DNA of 64,000 bases from Zygaena filipendulae (Eukaryota; Arthropoda; Insecta; Lepidoptera; Zygaenidae). The notes under the pieces are model-generated. The model was not told the DNA's origin. It worked only from the letters and a program-made list of their open reading frames with translations, and did not search any database. The number at the start of each line of letters is the position of its first letter. Position 1 is the stretch's first letter. A program made the translations under genes and the position numbers. Location of the stretch: NCBI GenBank assembly GCA_907165275.2, contig OU015678.1:1-64000 (forward strand). The letters run 5' to 3'. Shown piece by piece: positions 17,901-27,871 of the stretch.

Positions 17901-20900
17901 TTTTTTTTTTTTTTTTTTTTTACCTGGGGAAATGCGTTTACGCACCCCCGCGCCTGGGGATAACTGGGCGCGGGGAGTGTGGGACTCGGCCAGAATGACC
18001 CCTACCCACTAAAACCCCAGGGCCCACTCCGCTTCCGCGGTGGCGGGGCAAGGCATCGCCAAAGGCTTAGTCCTTTAACCCCGCCGCGGCATCGCCAAAG
18101 TGCAATGGCGACCTGCCCGTTCCTTTGAGGGCGCGCCGGAGCGAGCGACCAAGCGCGCCCTCCCTCCCCGTGCCTCTCTGTCTAGACGCCCACCTCCACG
18201 GGCGCCCCAGAGGCACGAAGGTGATCCTGGGGGTTGGCCGGCCTGCCTCAACACTGCCTCTGCTACTAGGTTCAGAGGGAGTGGAGCAAGCCGGCCACGC
18301 AACCCTAGGACATGTCCATACCCGCTCTGGGCACAGCGGGCTGTGATGCGCCGAACACCAAGCGTACCGGAGCGACGGTGGCAGCTTTGGGTGGCGCCCT
18401 CCTCGGCGGTTTCTTGGGGGCGGTGCAAGACCCAGCCCCCAACCGGTGCCCGGCCGGTTTTCCGGCCTCGGCGCACAGAAGACACCGAGGCTCGCCGGAG
18501 CACTTGGCTGCGATGTGGCCGGGAAGGCCGCACCGGTAGCAGTGTCGGCTGCGATCGACCTCCGCGGTGCACAGCCTGCCTACATGTCCCACCTGTAGAC
18601 AGCGGTAGCACCGCAGTGGTCTGGGCGGCAGCAGGGTGACCCTGGCAGCAACCCATCCTACAAGGAGGCGCCCTTCAAGCGCCAGCTTCTTTCCGGCCGC
18701 GACTGGGCAGCGTACCCAGGCGGTGCCGGGGCCGGAGGGAGCTTGTCGAATCTCTCCGACAGTGACGGCTTCCTCCGGACAGCCTCCAAATTCGGCGACT
18801 TTGGCAGCCACCTCCCTACTGGTTACCGAGTCGTCAAGACCGGAAACGCGGAGTTCAATGCGTTTGACCGGTCTGGTGACCCGCACGTCTCCAGCAGGAA
18901 GAGCCTGCCGAATCGCAGCGGCGAGGGCATCCGCTTTCTCGCCGTTGTCCGTCCCCGACACCTCCAGGATGCGCGCTCCAGTCTTGGCAAGCCTGAACTT
19001 GATGTCCGTAATACCGAGGTCAGCCAGCTTAATCTTGGATGTGACCTCGGTAAGCACCTCCTTGTAGGTCCGACCCCGCTCTGCAGACTCCGGCTCTAGT
19101 TGTAAAACTATGGCCGCCGAGCGAGGGGGTCGAAGGTTCTTGGCCGCCGGCCTACGGGCCTTAGGCGCCACCTTTTTCTGCCCCGGCTTTTTCGGGGCCT
19201 TCCTTTCAGGTTTAGCCGGGCGTTCGGGTATTTGGGGAGGGGGATTCACACCCTTCCCTTTCCCTGTCGGCTTCTTCTTATTTCGCCTCACTACCTCCGA
19301 CCATGCCGCATCGAGACTAGCGGGTGCCGGAGGCAATGGGCGGGGATCAGGCCGTTGAGAAGCCGCGGGGGTGGGTCCCTTGGCTCCCTTGGTCTTCTTC
19401 CCTTTCCCTTTCCCCTTTGCTGGTTTGGCCGACGCCGGAGGCACCTCGGGTGTGTTGTCCGTGGTGACCGGCATCGGCTCCGGCGGCGTCGTGTCCATGG
19501 ACCGTCTCTCGTGTTGGAGGGACGGTCTCGGTCTGTCCGGGAGCAGACTCCCCTCCAGCCTAGCGTCGACAATGTTGCGCACTGTGCGCATGATGTCTTC
19601 CTGGGTGAGAGGCTGCTCCCGAACTGCCTCCCTCGCTGGTAACTCCGGTTGTGGTGACGGTAGAGGTGGTAAAGCGGCTCGTGCTCGCTCCAACTCCGCC
19701 TCCGCGCGGAACGCCGCAAACTCCTTATGGAGGCTCGCCATCTCCGCGCGAAGACGAGAGTTTTCTCTTTGGAGGGCCCTCACCTCCACCGTCAACTTCT
19801 CTGTCTCGGATGACACGGAGCAGCCGGCCAGAGCTCTGGCCCGGTCTTCGATCCGGTCCGCCGCCTCCTTTAAGGAACGGACGAACGTCCCTTTTAGGTT
19901 CGCCGACTTCAAGGCGACGGTGCGGATGATCCCCGTGTCATCGATGATGTTCTCCCGGAGGTCATCAACGGTCTCGTTGAATGGGTCTCCGAGAGCCCGA
20001 CCAAACTCTTCTCTTTGAGCTCGGCCCAAGGGCCTAAGGGCACGGGCCTTCTGGCTCATGGCCGCCACCTCGTCTTCGGCCTCGAGCTCGAGCTCTTGTC
20101 TTTCCAAGGCGGGGGGGTCCGCCTCCGGCTTATCCAGGCCAAGAAACTGGCCTCGTTGTTGCCACGTAGGCCGGCGTCCACGTCCCCGCTTGCTCCCACT
20201 CCTTTTCGATGTCGACGGCGAGGACATATAGAGGTTTTCGTCGGACAGTGCGCCGTCCGATTCCTGGCTCAGGTGCCCTCGCGGCCGCTTCCTTCTCTCA
20301 CGCCACACTGTGTCGTCAGTCGACAGATTGCCGTCGGTATCAGATGACAGTATCGTATCCATTCTCTCCAGCAACACCCGAGGCAATACCGGAGAGGGGA
20401 TAGTGACGAGACTGTCATCCGTACTCGACGCCAAACGCATCGGCTTCACTCCCTCGCGCTCCTTCGCTGCGCGCGTAATCACGCCCGCGGCGGGCGACTT
20501 CACGTTGGCCGTTGACGGCCCGGCGGCATCAGACTCGCTCCCCACCAACCTAATCCCGCGCGAGTCATTGCTACCAGACGCCAACGGCGACTCCGCCCTC
20601 CCCACGCGCACATGGGGGGGCCCTCCTTCTCTTTCACTTAAATCTAAACTTAAATCTAATTTGCTCTTACAACTAGGGGTTTTGGGTTTCGAACTTCTCA
20701 TTTTGTTCCCACGATCATGGGGGAAATAACAGGTCCACCCGAGCGGTGCCCCCTGCGCCCGGGTAAGCCTGAGGCTTAACGCCCCCAGGGGGGCGGCTAG
20801 TACCCTGCGGGCGAGCGCGCTGGCGACTGAACCTCCCATCAGCCATGCATCCCCTCACGACGCGCTATCGCTTGGGATTCGGGGTGATTTTTTATAGAGG

Positions 20901-21157
20901 TGTTCTTCCTCGCGGTCCGGGCGGCTAAGCCAAGACCCTCGGTCCCTTTCTGAGCCGCGAGACGTGATCCACGACACTCAGAATGGGATTACGATATGTA
21001 TGTTTGGTCCGCGGGAGCAAGCTCCTACCCACCATACCTAGCCAATGCCCGGAGGCAATCACTAGGTATCGCGGGCATTCCCCTATCCGCCACCTGGGGA
21101 CGCGCCGTGTCGGAGTTCATCTCTCCGCCCACCCAGACACACCGGGCAGGTCCACGG
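17901..21157 (-). mobile_element. Element 8: complete ORF1-only SART-like element, beta tail
   Basis: Poly-T 17901-17921, beta 3' end, 3'UTR to 18304, ORF1 18305-20839, then a 5'UTR with a GAGG-AAGAACA-CCTC hairpin (20897-20911). There is no ORF2. Its last 150 or so 3' bases resemble full Elements 11 and 17, the likely RT donors. I could not find the HDV-like fold at its 5' end, which begins CCGTGGACCTGCCC. Element 10 is an essentially identical full copy. The 14 bases at 21148-21161 were duplicated when Element 9 inserted here. Confidence 0.92.
18305..20839 (-). CDS. Gag-like ORF1 protein (Element 8)
   Basis: An 844-residue protein from ATG 20839; a second in-frame ATG at 20701 would remove 46 unusual Arg/Ala/Leu-rich residues, and I cannot decide between them. 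Layout: acidic Ser-rich N-terminal third; basic SKRGRGRRPT patch; coiled-coil-like region (about 339-390); Lys/Pro/Gly-rich linker; conserved ARILEVSG...GLDDSVT domain; zinc knuckles at 744-757, 767-780 and 786-805. Probable role: RNA binding, nuclear import and telomere targeting of the element RNP. The protein is closest to that of gamma-tailed Element 6, although its own tail is beta-type. Confidence 0.87.
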   Translation of the reverse strand: MGGSVASALARRVLAAPLGALSLRLTRAQGAPLGWTCYFPHDRGNKMRSSKPKTPSCKSKLDLSLDLSEREGGPPHVRVGRAESPLASGSNDSRGIRLVGSESDAAGPSTANVKSPAAGVITRAAKEREGVKPMRLASSTDDSLVTIPSPVLPRVLLERMDTILSSDTDGNLSTDDTVWRERRKRPRGHLSQESDGALSDENLYMSSPSTSKRSGSKRGRGRRPTWQQRGQFLGLDKPEADPPALERQELELEAEDEVAAMSQKARALRPLGRAQREEFGRALGDPFNETVDDLRENIIDDTGIIRTVALKSANLKGTFVRSLKEAADRIEDRARALAGCSVSSETEKLTVEVRALQRENSRLRAEMASLHKEFAAFRAEAELERARAALPPLPSPQPELPAREAVREQPLTQEDIMRTVRNIVDARLEGSLLPDRPRPSLQHERRSMDTTPPEPMPVTTDNTPEVPPASAKPAKGKGKGKKTKGAKGPTPAASQRPDPRPLPPAPASLDAAWSEVVRRNKKKPTGKGKGVNPPPQIPERPAKPERKAPKKPGQKKVAPKARRPAAKNLRPPRSAAIVLQLEPESAERGRTYKEVLTEVTSKIKLADLGITDIKFRLAKTGARILEVSGTDNGEKADALAAAIRQALPAGDVRVTRPVKRIELRVSGLDDSVTSREVAAKVAEFGGCPEEAVTVGEIRQAPSGPGTAWVRCPVAAGKKLALEGRLLVGWVAARVTLLPPRPLRCYRCLQVGHVGRLCTAEVDRSRHCYRCGLPGHIAAKCSGEPRCLLCAEAGKPAGHRLGAGSCTAPKKPPRRAPPKAATVAPVRLVFGASQPAVPRAGMDMS

Positions 21158-21161
21158 AACC
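21148..21161. repeat. Target-site duplication of Element 9, left copy
   Basis: aggtccacggaacc, repeated exactly at 27803-27816. It contains four telomeric bases plus ten bases of the Element 8 5' end. So Element 9 entered at the 5' junction of Element 8. Confidence 0.92.
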
Positions 21162-21552
21162 TTTTTTTTTTTTTTTTTTTTTACGTGGAGAAATGCTATT
21201 AGAAAGGACGTCGCATACCACCGCACCTCGGGATTGGCGCGGTGGTTATGCCGGGCTCCGACCGGCTAAAACTCCACGGTGTTCCAACTCAGTCGCAATA
21301 GAGGCGGGGTTGTGGTAACTGTAGTTAACATATCCACTTCCCCGCCAGCGACGAGCCTCCAGCGGAGGCGACCTTCTCGCGTTGAAGGCGCACTGGAACA
21401 CCAGGTGCGCCTTCCTCCTCAGGTCTCTCTTAGAGGGCACCCAGAATCCCGTGGGATACCCTCAGAGACGTCGAGGGTAAGGGGAGAGAGCTACTACCAC
21501 GCTCCGCTATGCCCTCTTGTGAACAGAGGACACTCGGAGCGGGCGTCTTCCC

Positions 21553-24500
21553 CTAGGGCGGCAGGAGGTGCACTTCAGCCCGCCTCCTACGCCCCCTTCT
21601 GGGCCGGCGGTTGGGAGGGGCGGACGGCGACTGCTCCCTTTCCCGCTCCGCGCTCTCCTTCTGTGACATAACGTCCTCGCAGAAGGAGAGGACCGCCGCC
21701 CACGCGATCTCGCTGCCTACCATGGCAGAGACTACCGCAGGCAGCGAGAGGTCGCCTCCGATCGCCGCGATGAGGACACGGCGCTGCTCAGACCACGCCG
21801 GGCACTCCTCCAGTGTATGCTGCGCCGTGTCTTCATCGCAGCCCACGCAATGGTGACACCTGGTCGTCGGCTCCCTTTCGGCTATCCGACACAGATACTT
21901 CCCGAAGCAGCCGTGACCGGAAAGTATCTGCGCCAGCCGGAAGGTAACGATGCCCTGCCGTCTGTCCGTCCACTGCTTAAGGACAGGACGGACAGCTTCG
22001 ACGGTCCTGAGACCGGCAGATGGGTGAGCCAGTCTCTCCTCCCATTTGTCGAGGAGGGACCGTCGAAGATGGGACCTTCGCCTTTCCACCGCCGCTGGCG
22101 GGGGAGGCTCCCCCTGGAGGCACTGCTCGGTGCGCCACTCGTAAAGTGACGCAAGGAGGTCGGCCTCTAAGTCCCAAGGGGGAGACCCCGCCAGTACGCA
22201 CGCCGCCTCGAAGGAGATGGTGCGATACCCACGGACGACCCTGACGGCCATGGCTCTCTGTGGCCTCCTCATCAGCCTCTCACTCCGGGCCGTCAGGGCG
22301 CCGGCCCACACTGGGGCACCATACAGGGCCATCGACCGCACCACCCCCAGATATAGGCGGCGGCATCCAACGTTAGGCCCCCCAAGATTAGGCAGCAGCC
22401 AGTTAAAAGCGGCCGCTGCCTTTATGAGTTTGGGGGCCAGGCGGCGGAAATGTTCCCGAAAGTCCCATCGGCTATCGAGGACGAGTCCGAGATATTTCAT
22501 CGAGGACCCGACCTCGATGCGGACACCGCCGACAACTATGTGGGACCCAGGGGGGGGACGCATCCGAGGTCCATGAAAATAAAGGGCCTCGGACTTTTCC
22601 AAGGCCACCCTGAGTCCCAGCTGTCGGATTTTGCCGACGACCATTGCCACTCCTGCAGTGGCAAGTCGGGCAGACTCTCTAAAGTCCCTCTCCCGGGCCA
22701 GCACTAAGGTATCATCAGCATAACAAATGATGCTGAGGCCCGGGAGGTAGGCGCCCCGCAAGACCCAGTCGTAACCGATGTTCCACAGGAGTGGTCCAAG
22801 GACAGACCCCTGTGGAACACCGAGTTTCATCTCCCTCCGAAGGGTGACTCCTTCCCGTCCCAAATAGGTGACGCATCTTTCATTTAGGTAGGACCCGAGA
22901 ATCCGCCTCAGATAGAGAGGCACCCGATGGAACCGCAGTGCCTCCCTAATGCAGCTCCAGGGCAGGGAATTAAAAGCATTGGCGATATCTAAAGATACCG
23001 CCAAGGCAACCCCGCCCTGGGACGTCGTCTCGTCCGAGAGGGCCTTGACGTGTTTGATTGCGTCAATCGTTGAGCGACCCTCTCGGAACCCGTACTGACT
23101 ATCGGCCAGGCCGGGTCCTACCTGATGCAGGTGCTCGATGAGGCGGCGAGCGATGACCCTTTCGAAGAGTTTCGCCGCCTCATCCAGCAACACTATTGGG
23201 CGGTATGCGGAGGGAGACTCCGCGGGGCGCCCTTCCTTTCTCAGCAAAACGAGTCTGCCCGACTTCCACTGCCGAGGAAACTGCCCCGACTCTAGGCAGG
23301 CAGAAAACAGCCTGCCCAGTCGGTCCCCAAGGGCGTCGTAGGCCAAGACCCACGCGCGGCCAGGAATCCCATCAGGTCCCGGGGCCGTATTCCTGCCCCG
23401 CATCTTCAAGATGGCCGCGCGTGTTTCCGCTGGTGTTACCTCCATAGCCCCAACATCATCAGGCTCTCCCTCTTCTCCAGAGCAGGAGGGAGCCATAACT
23501 GGGGGGGTGTGTTCCACAGTGTCTGGAAATAGGGCAGATACAACCCCCTCCAGAAGTTGGGGCTGGAGACTCTGGGTGAGTGGAGGCGCAGCAGCGCGAA
23601 GCTTGCCCCGCACTGCTTTATACGGGCGCCCCCATGGATCTTGGTTCAGAGTCTCCAGGAACTCCTCCTTAGCGGAAGCCTTGGCCTTGCTGATGGACAG
23701 CCGTAGAGCCTTTCTCGCCTCGCGATAGGCCTCATACAGCTGTGCTTCCATCGTCTCGTCACGGAGCCGCCTTCTGCGGCTCCTGGTGTACCGGCGTCTA
23801 GCTGCCACACACTCACTGCGTAGTGTGGCAATCTCCTCTGACCACCAGTACACCTGACGGTTGGGGGGTCGAGGTCTGGCTCGGGGCATAGCCGCGTCAC
23901 AAATTTGTGTCATTGCCGTCCGGAGCCAGTCAGACTCTTCCTCAACCCCCACAGGCTCAGCCGGATGGTCTAGCCAAGCCTTGACGATGGAAGCTTCCAC
24001 CAGCGCGTCCTTGTCGAGACGCTTCGACGCCCATCTTGGGGATGACGAGGTGTACCCCCCCGGGCGGTTCAGATTCGGGACTCTGGATGGGGGGGAGACA
24101 TCAAACCTAATATAGAGATGGTCTGAGAGTGTCTCAACCCCCGCAACCACTCTCCAGTCCCGAACATTTTGTGCGACAGCGGGGGAAGCAAACGAAACGT
24201 CCACAATGGACCCCCCCTGCTGACGCACGCAGGTGTTTACTGAGCCTCTATTAAGGATGTCGAGGCCCACTGAAACCGCCCACTCTTCCAGTGTCTCGCC
24301 GCGCGGATCGGTCCTGGGACAACCCCACGCCACTGATTTCGCGTTGAGGTCACCCAGGACAAGCACTGACCGGGATAGAGAGCGATTTATTATGCTCGTC
24401 ACCCGGTCCAGTAGTACTTCAAAGTCGGCGAGACTTCTGTTGGGAGAGAAGTACACCCCGATCAGAACAGCTTCACTCGACCGCACCGCCACATAGCCCA

Positions 24501-24726
24501 CCCCGCTCTCAAAAAGTGAGAAGGAGAGGGAGTTCCCTGCTCTAACGAATATTGCCACAGAGCCAACTGTGTCTCCGAACCACCCGTCTCTTGGAGGCAC
24601 AAAATATGGCTCTGCGGCAACAGCCACATCAATAGACCACTGCGCCACAGTCTGCAGGAACAGATCTTGGGCTGCGACGCAGTGGTTTAAGTTCGCCTGG
24701 AGGAGACGATGGGGACTTAGTTCCAT
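21553..24726 (-). CDS. SART-like ORF2: endonuclease and reverse transcriptase (Element 9)
   Basis: A 1057-residue protein whose ATG overlaps the ORF1 stop (UAAUG). Apurinic-type endonuclease: E39 (AEPY), D126/N128 (GDLNAKS), D176 and SDH at 201-203. RT domain at about 440-760 with LDIANAF at 579-585, GVPQGSVLGP and catalytic YADD at 669-672. A C-terminal zinc knuckle uses C957, C960, H970 and C975. No RNase H domain. The endonuclease would nick the telomere repeat and the RT copy RNA from the free end. All key residues are present and there are no frameshifts, so it looks competent. Translation probably depends on reinitiation at UAAUG, as shown for SART1. Confidence 0.93.
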   Translation of the reverse strand: MELSPHRLLQANLNHCVAAQDLFLQTVAQWSIDVAVAAEPYFVPPRDGWFGDTVGSVAIFVRAGNSLSFSLFESGVGYVAVRSSEAVLIGVYFSPNRSLADFEVLLDRVTSIINRSLSRSVLVLGDLNAKSVAWGCPRTDPRGETLEEWAVSVGLDILNRGSVNTCVRQQGGSIVDVSFASPAVAQNVRDWRVVAGVETLSDHLYIRFDVSPPSRVPNLNRPGGYTSSSPRWASKRLDKDALVEASIVKAWLDHPAEPVGVEEESDWLRTAMTQICDAAMPRARPRPPNRQVYWWSEEIATLRSECVAARRRYTRSRRRRLRDETMEAQLYEAYREARKALRLSISKAKASAKEEFLETLNQDPWGRPYKAVRGKLRAAAPPLTQSLQPQLLEGVVSALFPDTVEHTPPVMAPSCSGEEGEPDDVGAMEVTPAETRAAILKMRGRNTAPGPDGIPGRAWVLAYDALGDRLGRLFSACLESGQFPRQWKSGRLVLLRKEGRPAESPSAYRPIVLLDEAAKLFERVIARRLIEHLHQVGPGLADSQYGFREGRSTIDAIKHVKALSDETTSQGGVALAVSLDIANAFNSLPWSCIREALRFHRVPLYLRRILGSYLNERCVTYLGREGVTLRREMKLGVPQGSVLGPLLWNIGYDWVLRGAYLPGLSIICYADDTLVLARERDFRESARLATAGVAMVVGKIRQLGLRVALEKSEALYFHGPRMRPPPGSHIVVGGVRIEVGSSMKYLGLVLDSRWDFREHFRRLAPKLIKAAAAFNWLLPNLGGPNVGCRRLYLGVVRSMALYGAPVWAGALTARSERLMRRPQRAMAVRVVRGYRTISFEAACVLAGSPPWDLEADLLASLYEWRTEQCLQGEPPPPAAVERRRSHLRRSLLDKWEERLAHPSAGLRTVEAVRPVLKQWTDRRQGIVTFRLAQILSGHGCFGKYLCRIAEREPTTRCHHCVGCDEDTAQHTLEECPAWSEQRRVLIAAIGGDLSLPAVVSAMVGSEIAWAAVLSFCEDVMSQKESAEREREQSPSAPPNRRPRRGRRRRAEVHLLPP

Positions 24727-27491
24727 TAAGTGGTTGCCATCGCCTCCTCGGTCCCAACAATTTGGGCTGCGCCGGCGGCCGGGGTCCTGACGGCTGCCTG
24801 TGTGCGCTTATTCGTCCACTTTTTGGGGGCGGAGCAAGACTTCGCCCCCAACCTATGTCCCGCTGGTTTACCAGCCTCAGCGCACAGAGGGCACCGAGGC
24901 TGGGCGGAACATTTAGCCGCCACGTGGCCTGGCTCGCCACAGCGGTAGCACAGGCCACTCCTATCCGTTCCTTCGGTGCACATTCGTCCTACATGCCCGT
25001 TGTGCAGGCATCGGAAGCACCGAAGGGGCCTCGGATCAAGAAGAGTGACCCGTGCCATCACCCAGCCTATGGGAAGGCGCCCCTCAGTCGCCAGAATTTT
25101 GGCGGCGAGGACTGGACACCTAATCCAGACGGTGCCAGTTCCATAGGGTGTCTGCCGGATTTCTCCGACAGACACGGCCGACTCGGGACATTGGCCCTTC
25201 AGGGCGACAGCGGCAGCCACCTCCCCGGCGGTCACGGAATCATCCAGGCCGGCGATACGCAATTCCGCGTTTTTCGTCGGTCTGGTGATCCGGACGTCTT
25301 GCTCGGGGAGAACTCTACGCAGTTCAGCGGCGAGAGCGTCGGCTTTGTCTCCGCTGGTCGCCCCGGGCACCTCAATTATGCGCGCTCCAGTCGCAGCCTT
25401 GCGGATGTTAATGCTGGTAATACCGAGGTCAGACAATTTAATTTTGATCCTGGCCTCGGTAAGGATCTCAGCATAACTGCGTCCCCGCTCCTCAGCCTCG
25501 GGCTGTAGCAATAATACGACAGCTGAGGAGCGAGGTGGGCGGATCTTCACACGCGGAGTTATTGGCGCCACAAATGGCACAGTCCCTCCGGCCCGTCTCT
25601 CTACTCTAGGCGCCAGTCTCCCAGTGGTGCGAGCTCCCTCCGGTGTTCTGTTCCGGGGGTCCCTTCCTCGTACCTGTTTCCTGCGCCTGCCCACCACCTC
25701 GGACCAAGTGGGCTCCTTTGACGCAGGAGCCAGTGGTGGTGGTACCAGTGAAGGGCGAGGTACGGTCCCGGAGTGTGTAGCCGGGTTGGACCCATCAGCC
25801 GCTTTCTTTTTCTTCTTCCTCTTCCTTTTTTGTTTTTTCGCCTTCTCTTTCTCATTCCTTCCTTCCGGCTGAGGCTGAGTGGTAGGTCCAACCGCCACAA
25901 CCGCCGAGACTGGAGGTGCCGGCAGGGCCCTCTCAACAGCCGCCACAGCGGTGATCTGGGAGGAGCCGGAGCCCAGCCCAGGCCCAGGCCCCCCAGGCAG
26001 TCGACTCTCATGCCGGAGAGACGGGCGCGGCCGGTCCGGGAGCAGTCTCCCATCAATTTTAGCATCCACCATATGGGCGATGGCCTGCATTATTTCTTTG
26101 GTGAGGGTCTGCCCCCGAACCGCCCCCTCCCGTCCCACTGAAGCGGCCGATGGAACGTGCCGAGCTCTATCAACCTCCGCACGGAGGGATACCATCTCTT
26201 TACGGAGTTCCTCCATTTCCGTGCGGAGGCGGGCGTTCTCCTCCACGAGCTTGGCCGTTTCAGCGGACACGGAGTGATTGGCCAAAGCCTTGGCCCTGTC
26301 TTCAATTCGCGCCGCTGCCTCCTTCAAGGTACGAACGCAGGTACCCTTGAGATTACGGGCCCTGACAGCGACGCGAGAGACAATCTCCGTGTCCCTGAAG
26401 ATGTTATCGCGCATTTCATTGGCCGTCTCGACATTGGCAGAGATGAACCCAACCCCTGAGCGAGACCCGGCCCCTGCCCTGGTCACGCGGTCCCGGATGA
26501 TCTGCGGGTCTATCTCAAGCAGATCCAGGTCCTCCGGATCAGAGGCGCAACGTCTCTGGCTCACCATAGCCGGGACCATAGTTGGGCTGGTGGAAGGCAA
26601 GCGCACCCGTTCACGCTGATCTCCAGATACCGCGCCCGACTGGGAAACATCTGAGTCAGCGGGGGAGCTCGCCCGCACCCGCGCGGCACTCATGTCCATT
26701 CTCTCGAGGACAACGACGGGTACCATCCGGGATACAGCAGTCCCCGTGCTGCCACCACACGGGGCATGTTGATGTGGTCCCGTTTTCGCCTCCGATGGGG
26801 ATGCAGTCCGCGGGGAAACTGCAGGTCTCCTTCGCTCGCGTGCTGCCGCCGGAAAGGACCTCTTTTTCGTCCTGGGAAGTGGAGCGCCAGCAGCATCTTC
26901 AGAGGACACATCGCTCGAGTCCTCTATCTCATAGCGCTTCCTCTTCCCGCCAGCCGCTGCTCCGCCGGCACCGGAGCCAGTCGACATTATGTCCTCCGAG
27001 TCGGAGGGCCGCAACACCTCGCTTCGCCCAACTTTGGTTGACGACGCCAGAGAGCGATCAGCGACGACAGTGCCATCGGACTCAGAGGACTGGCTGGCCA
27101 GATCCTCTCCACCTCCCTCAAAGATGGCGTCGGGTGCGAACTCAGCCTGTTCCAGCCAGGATAGTTTTCCTGGGCTCGAGGCCAGTTCCGCCGCAAGGAA
27201 CCTCTCTGTCATCTGCTCCTGCAGCCTGGCCTCCACCCTCAGTCCCTCCTCATTTTCCTCCCCCTCTCTCCAAGCCAAATCCAGTGAGAATTGCGCAGGT
27301 CGTCGTTTTTTGGAGGACCTTGGTTCTAGAGGCGGTCCTCCATCACCCCTCCCCTCCCCCCCAGAGCACAAAGATGCCCCCCCCAGAGACGAATGGGGGC
27401 TGCCTGAATCCGCAGATCCAGGGAGGGATTCCCCGGTCGTGTCACGACCAGGACCCTCCTGGGTAGTCCTTGTCATTTGTGCCATAATCAT
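24726..27491 (-). CDS. SART-like ORF1, Gag-like protein (Element 9)
   Basis: A 921-residue protein from ATG 27491 (a second ATG lies two codons in). Layout as in the other ORF1s: acidic N-terminal region, coiled-coil-like segment (ETAKLVEENARLRTEMEEL and on), a very basic Lys/Arg linker, the conserved AGLDDSVT domain, and zinc knuckles at 825-838, 848-861 and 867-886. It is clearly related to, but distinct from, the proteins of its ORF1-only neighbours. Expected role: RNA binding and telomere targeting of the RNP. Confidence 0.92.
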   Translation of the reverse strand: MIMAQMTRTTQEGPGRDTTGESLPGSADSGSPHSSLGGASLCSGGEGRGDGGPPLEPRSSKKRRPAQFSLDLAWREGEENEEGLRVEARLQEQMTERFLAAELASSPGKLSWLEQAEFAPDAIFEGGGEDLASQSSESDGTVVADRSLASSTKVGRSEVLRPSDSEDIMSTGSGAGGAAAGGKRKRYEIEDSSDVSSEDAAGAPLPRTKKRSFPAAARERRRPAVSPRTASPSEAKTGPHQHAPCGGSTGTAVSRMVPVVVLERMDMSAARVRASSPADSDVSQSGAVSGDQRERVRLPSTSPTMVPAMVSQRRCASDPEDLDLLEIDPQIIRDRVTRAGAGSRSGVGFISANVETANEMRDNIFRDTEIVSRVAVRARNLKGTCVRTLKEAAARIEDRAKALANHSVSAETAKLVEENARLRTEMEELRKEMVSLRAEVDRARHVPSAASVGREGAVRGQTLTKEIMQAIAHMVDAKIDGRLLPDRPRPSLRHESRLPGGPGPGLGSGSSQITAVAAVERALPAPPVSAVVAVGPTTQPQPEGRNEKEKAKKQKRKRKKKKKAADGSNPATHSGTVPRPSLVPPPLAPASKEPTWSEVVGRRRKQVRGRDPRNRTPEGARTTGRLAPRVERRAGGTVPFVAPITPRVKIRPPRSSAVVLLLQPEAEERGRSYAEILTEARIKIKLSDLGITSINIRKAATGARIIEVPGATSGDKADALAAELRRVLPEQDVRITRPTKNAELRIAGLDDSVTAGEVAAAVALKGQCPESAVSVGEIRQTPYGTGTVWIRCPVLAAKILATEGRLPIGWVMARVTLLDPRPLRCFRCLHNGHVGRMCTEGTDRSGLCYRCGEPGHVAAKCSAQPRCPLCAEAGKPAGHRLGAKSCSAPKKWTNKRTQAAVRTPAAGAAQIVGTEEAMATT

Positions 27492-27713
27492 CTTTGTTTG
27501 CTAGTTTTCTCGAGGTATGCCCCCCGTGACAGCCTGGCATCCGGGCCGCTGTCCCCGGCGAACCCCCCACCGACTGCCACAAGTGAGGGATCCGGGGTAA
27601 TTTTTTATAGAGGTTTTCTTCCTCGCGGTCCACTTTTGATGGTGGACCCTCGGTCCCACTCCGAGCCGCGAGACATGACCACGACACTCAGAGCAGGATT
27701 ACGATATGCTAGC

Positions 27714-27802
27714 GGGTCCGCTTAGCTTCACGGCTGGGAAAAATGCATCCAGCCGCTACTAAGCCCCCTCGCCACGACAAGGCGCGGACCCGAGTGAGGG
27801 GG
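27714..27802 (-). ncRNA. HDV-like ribozyme fold at the Element 9 5' end
   Basis: Same pairings as Element 6. Because a 14-bp target duplication ends at 27803, the element's first base is independently fixed as the first base of P1, the predicted cleavage site. Confidence 0.78.
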
Positions 27803-27816
27803 AGGTCCACGGAACC
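27803..27816. repeat. Target-site duplication of Element 9, right copy
   Basis: Exact repeat of 21148-21161. Its last two bases are the first CC of the next telomere tract. Confidence 0.92.
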
Positions 27817-27871
27817 TAACCTAACCTAACCTAACCTAACCTAACCTAACCTAACCTAACCTAACCTAACC
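27815..27871. repeat. Telomeric repeat (CCTAA)11 + CC
   Basis: Eleven CCTAA units plus CC between Elements 9 and 10; the first CC is shared with the target duplication. Confidence 0.97.

Larger units (their letters stand above)
21162..27802 (-). mobile_element. Element 9: full-length SART-like element, gamma tail
   Basis: Poly-T 21162-21182, gamma 3' end, 3'UTR to 21552, ORF2 21553-24726, ORF1 24726-27491, 5'UTR to 27802. The 5'UTR holds the GAGG-AAGAAAA-CCTC hairpin (27610-27624) and the ribozyme fold. The 6.6-kb length and the UAAUG junction match what is known of silkworm SART1. It is flanked by a perfect 14-bp target-site duplication, so both ends are exact. It is the only full element with a gamma tail here and so the best local RT candidate for Elements 6, 18, 20, 23 and 24. 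Confidence 0.95.
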
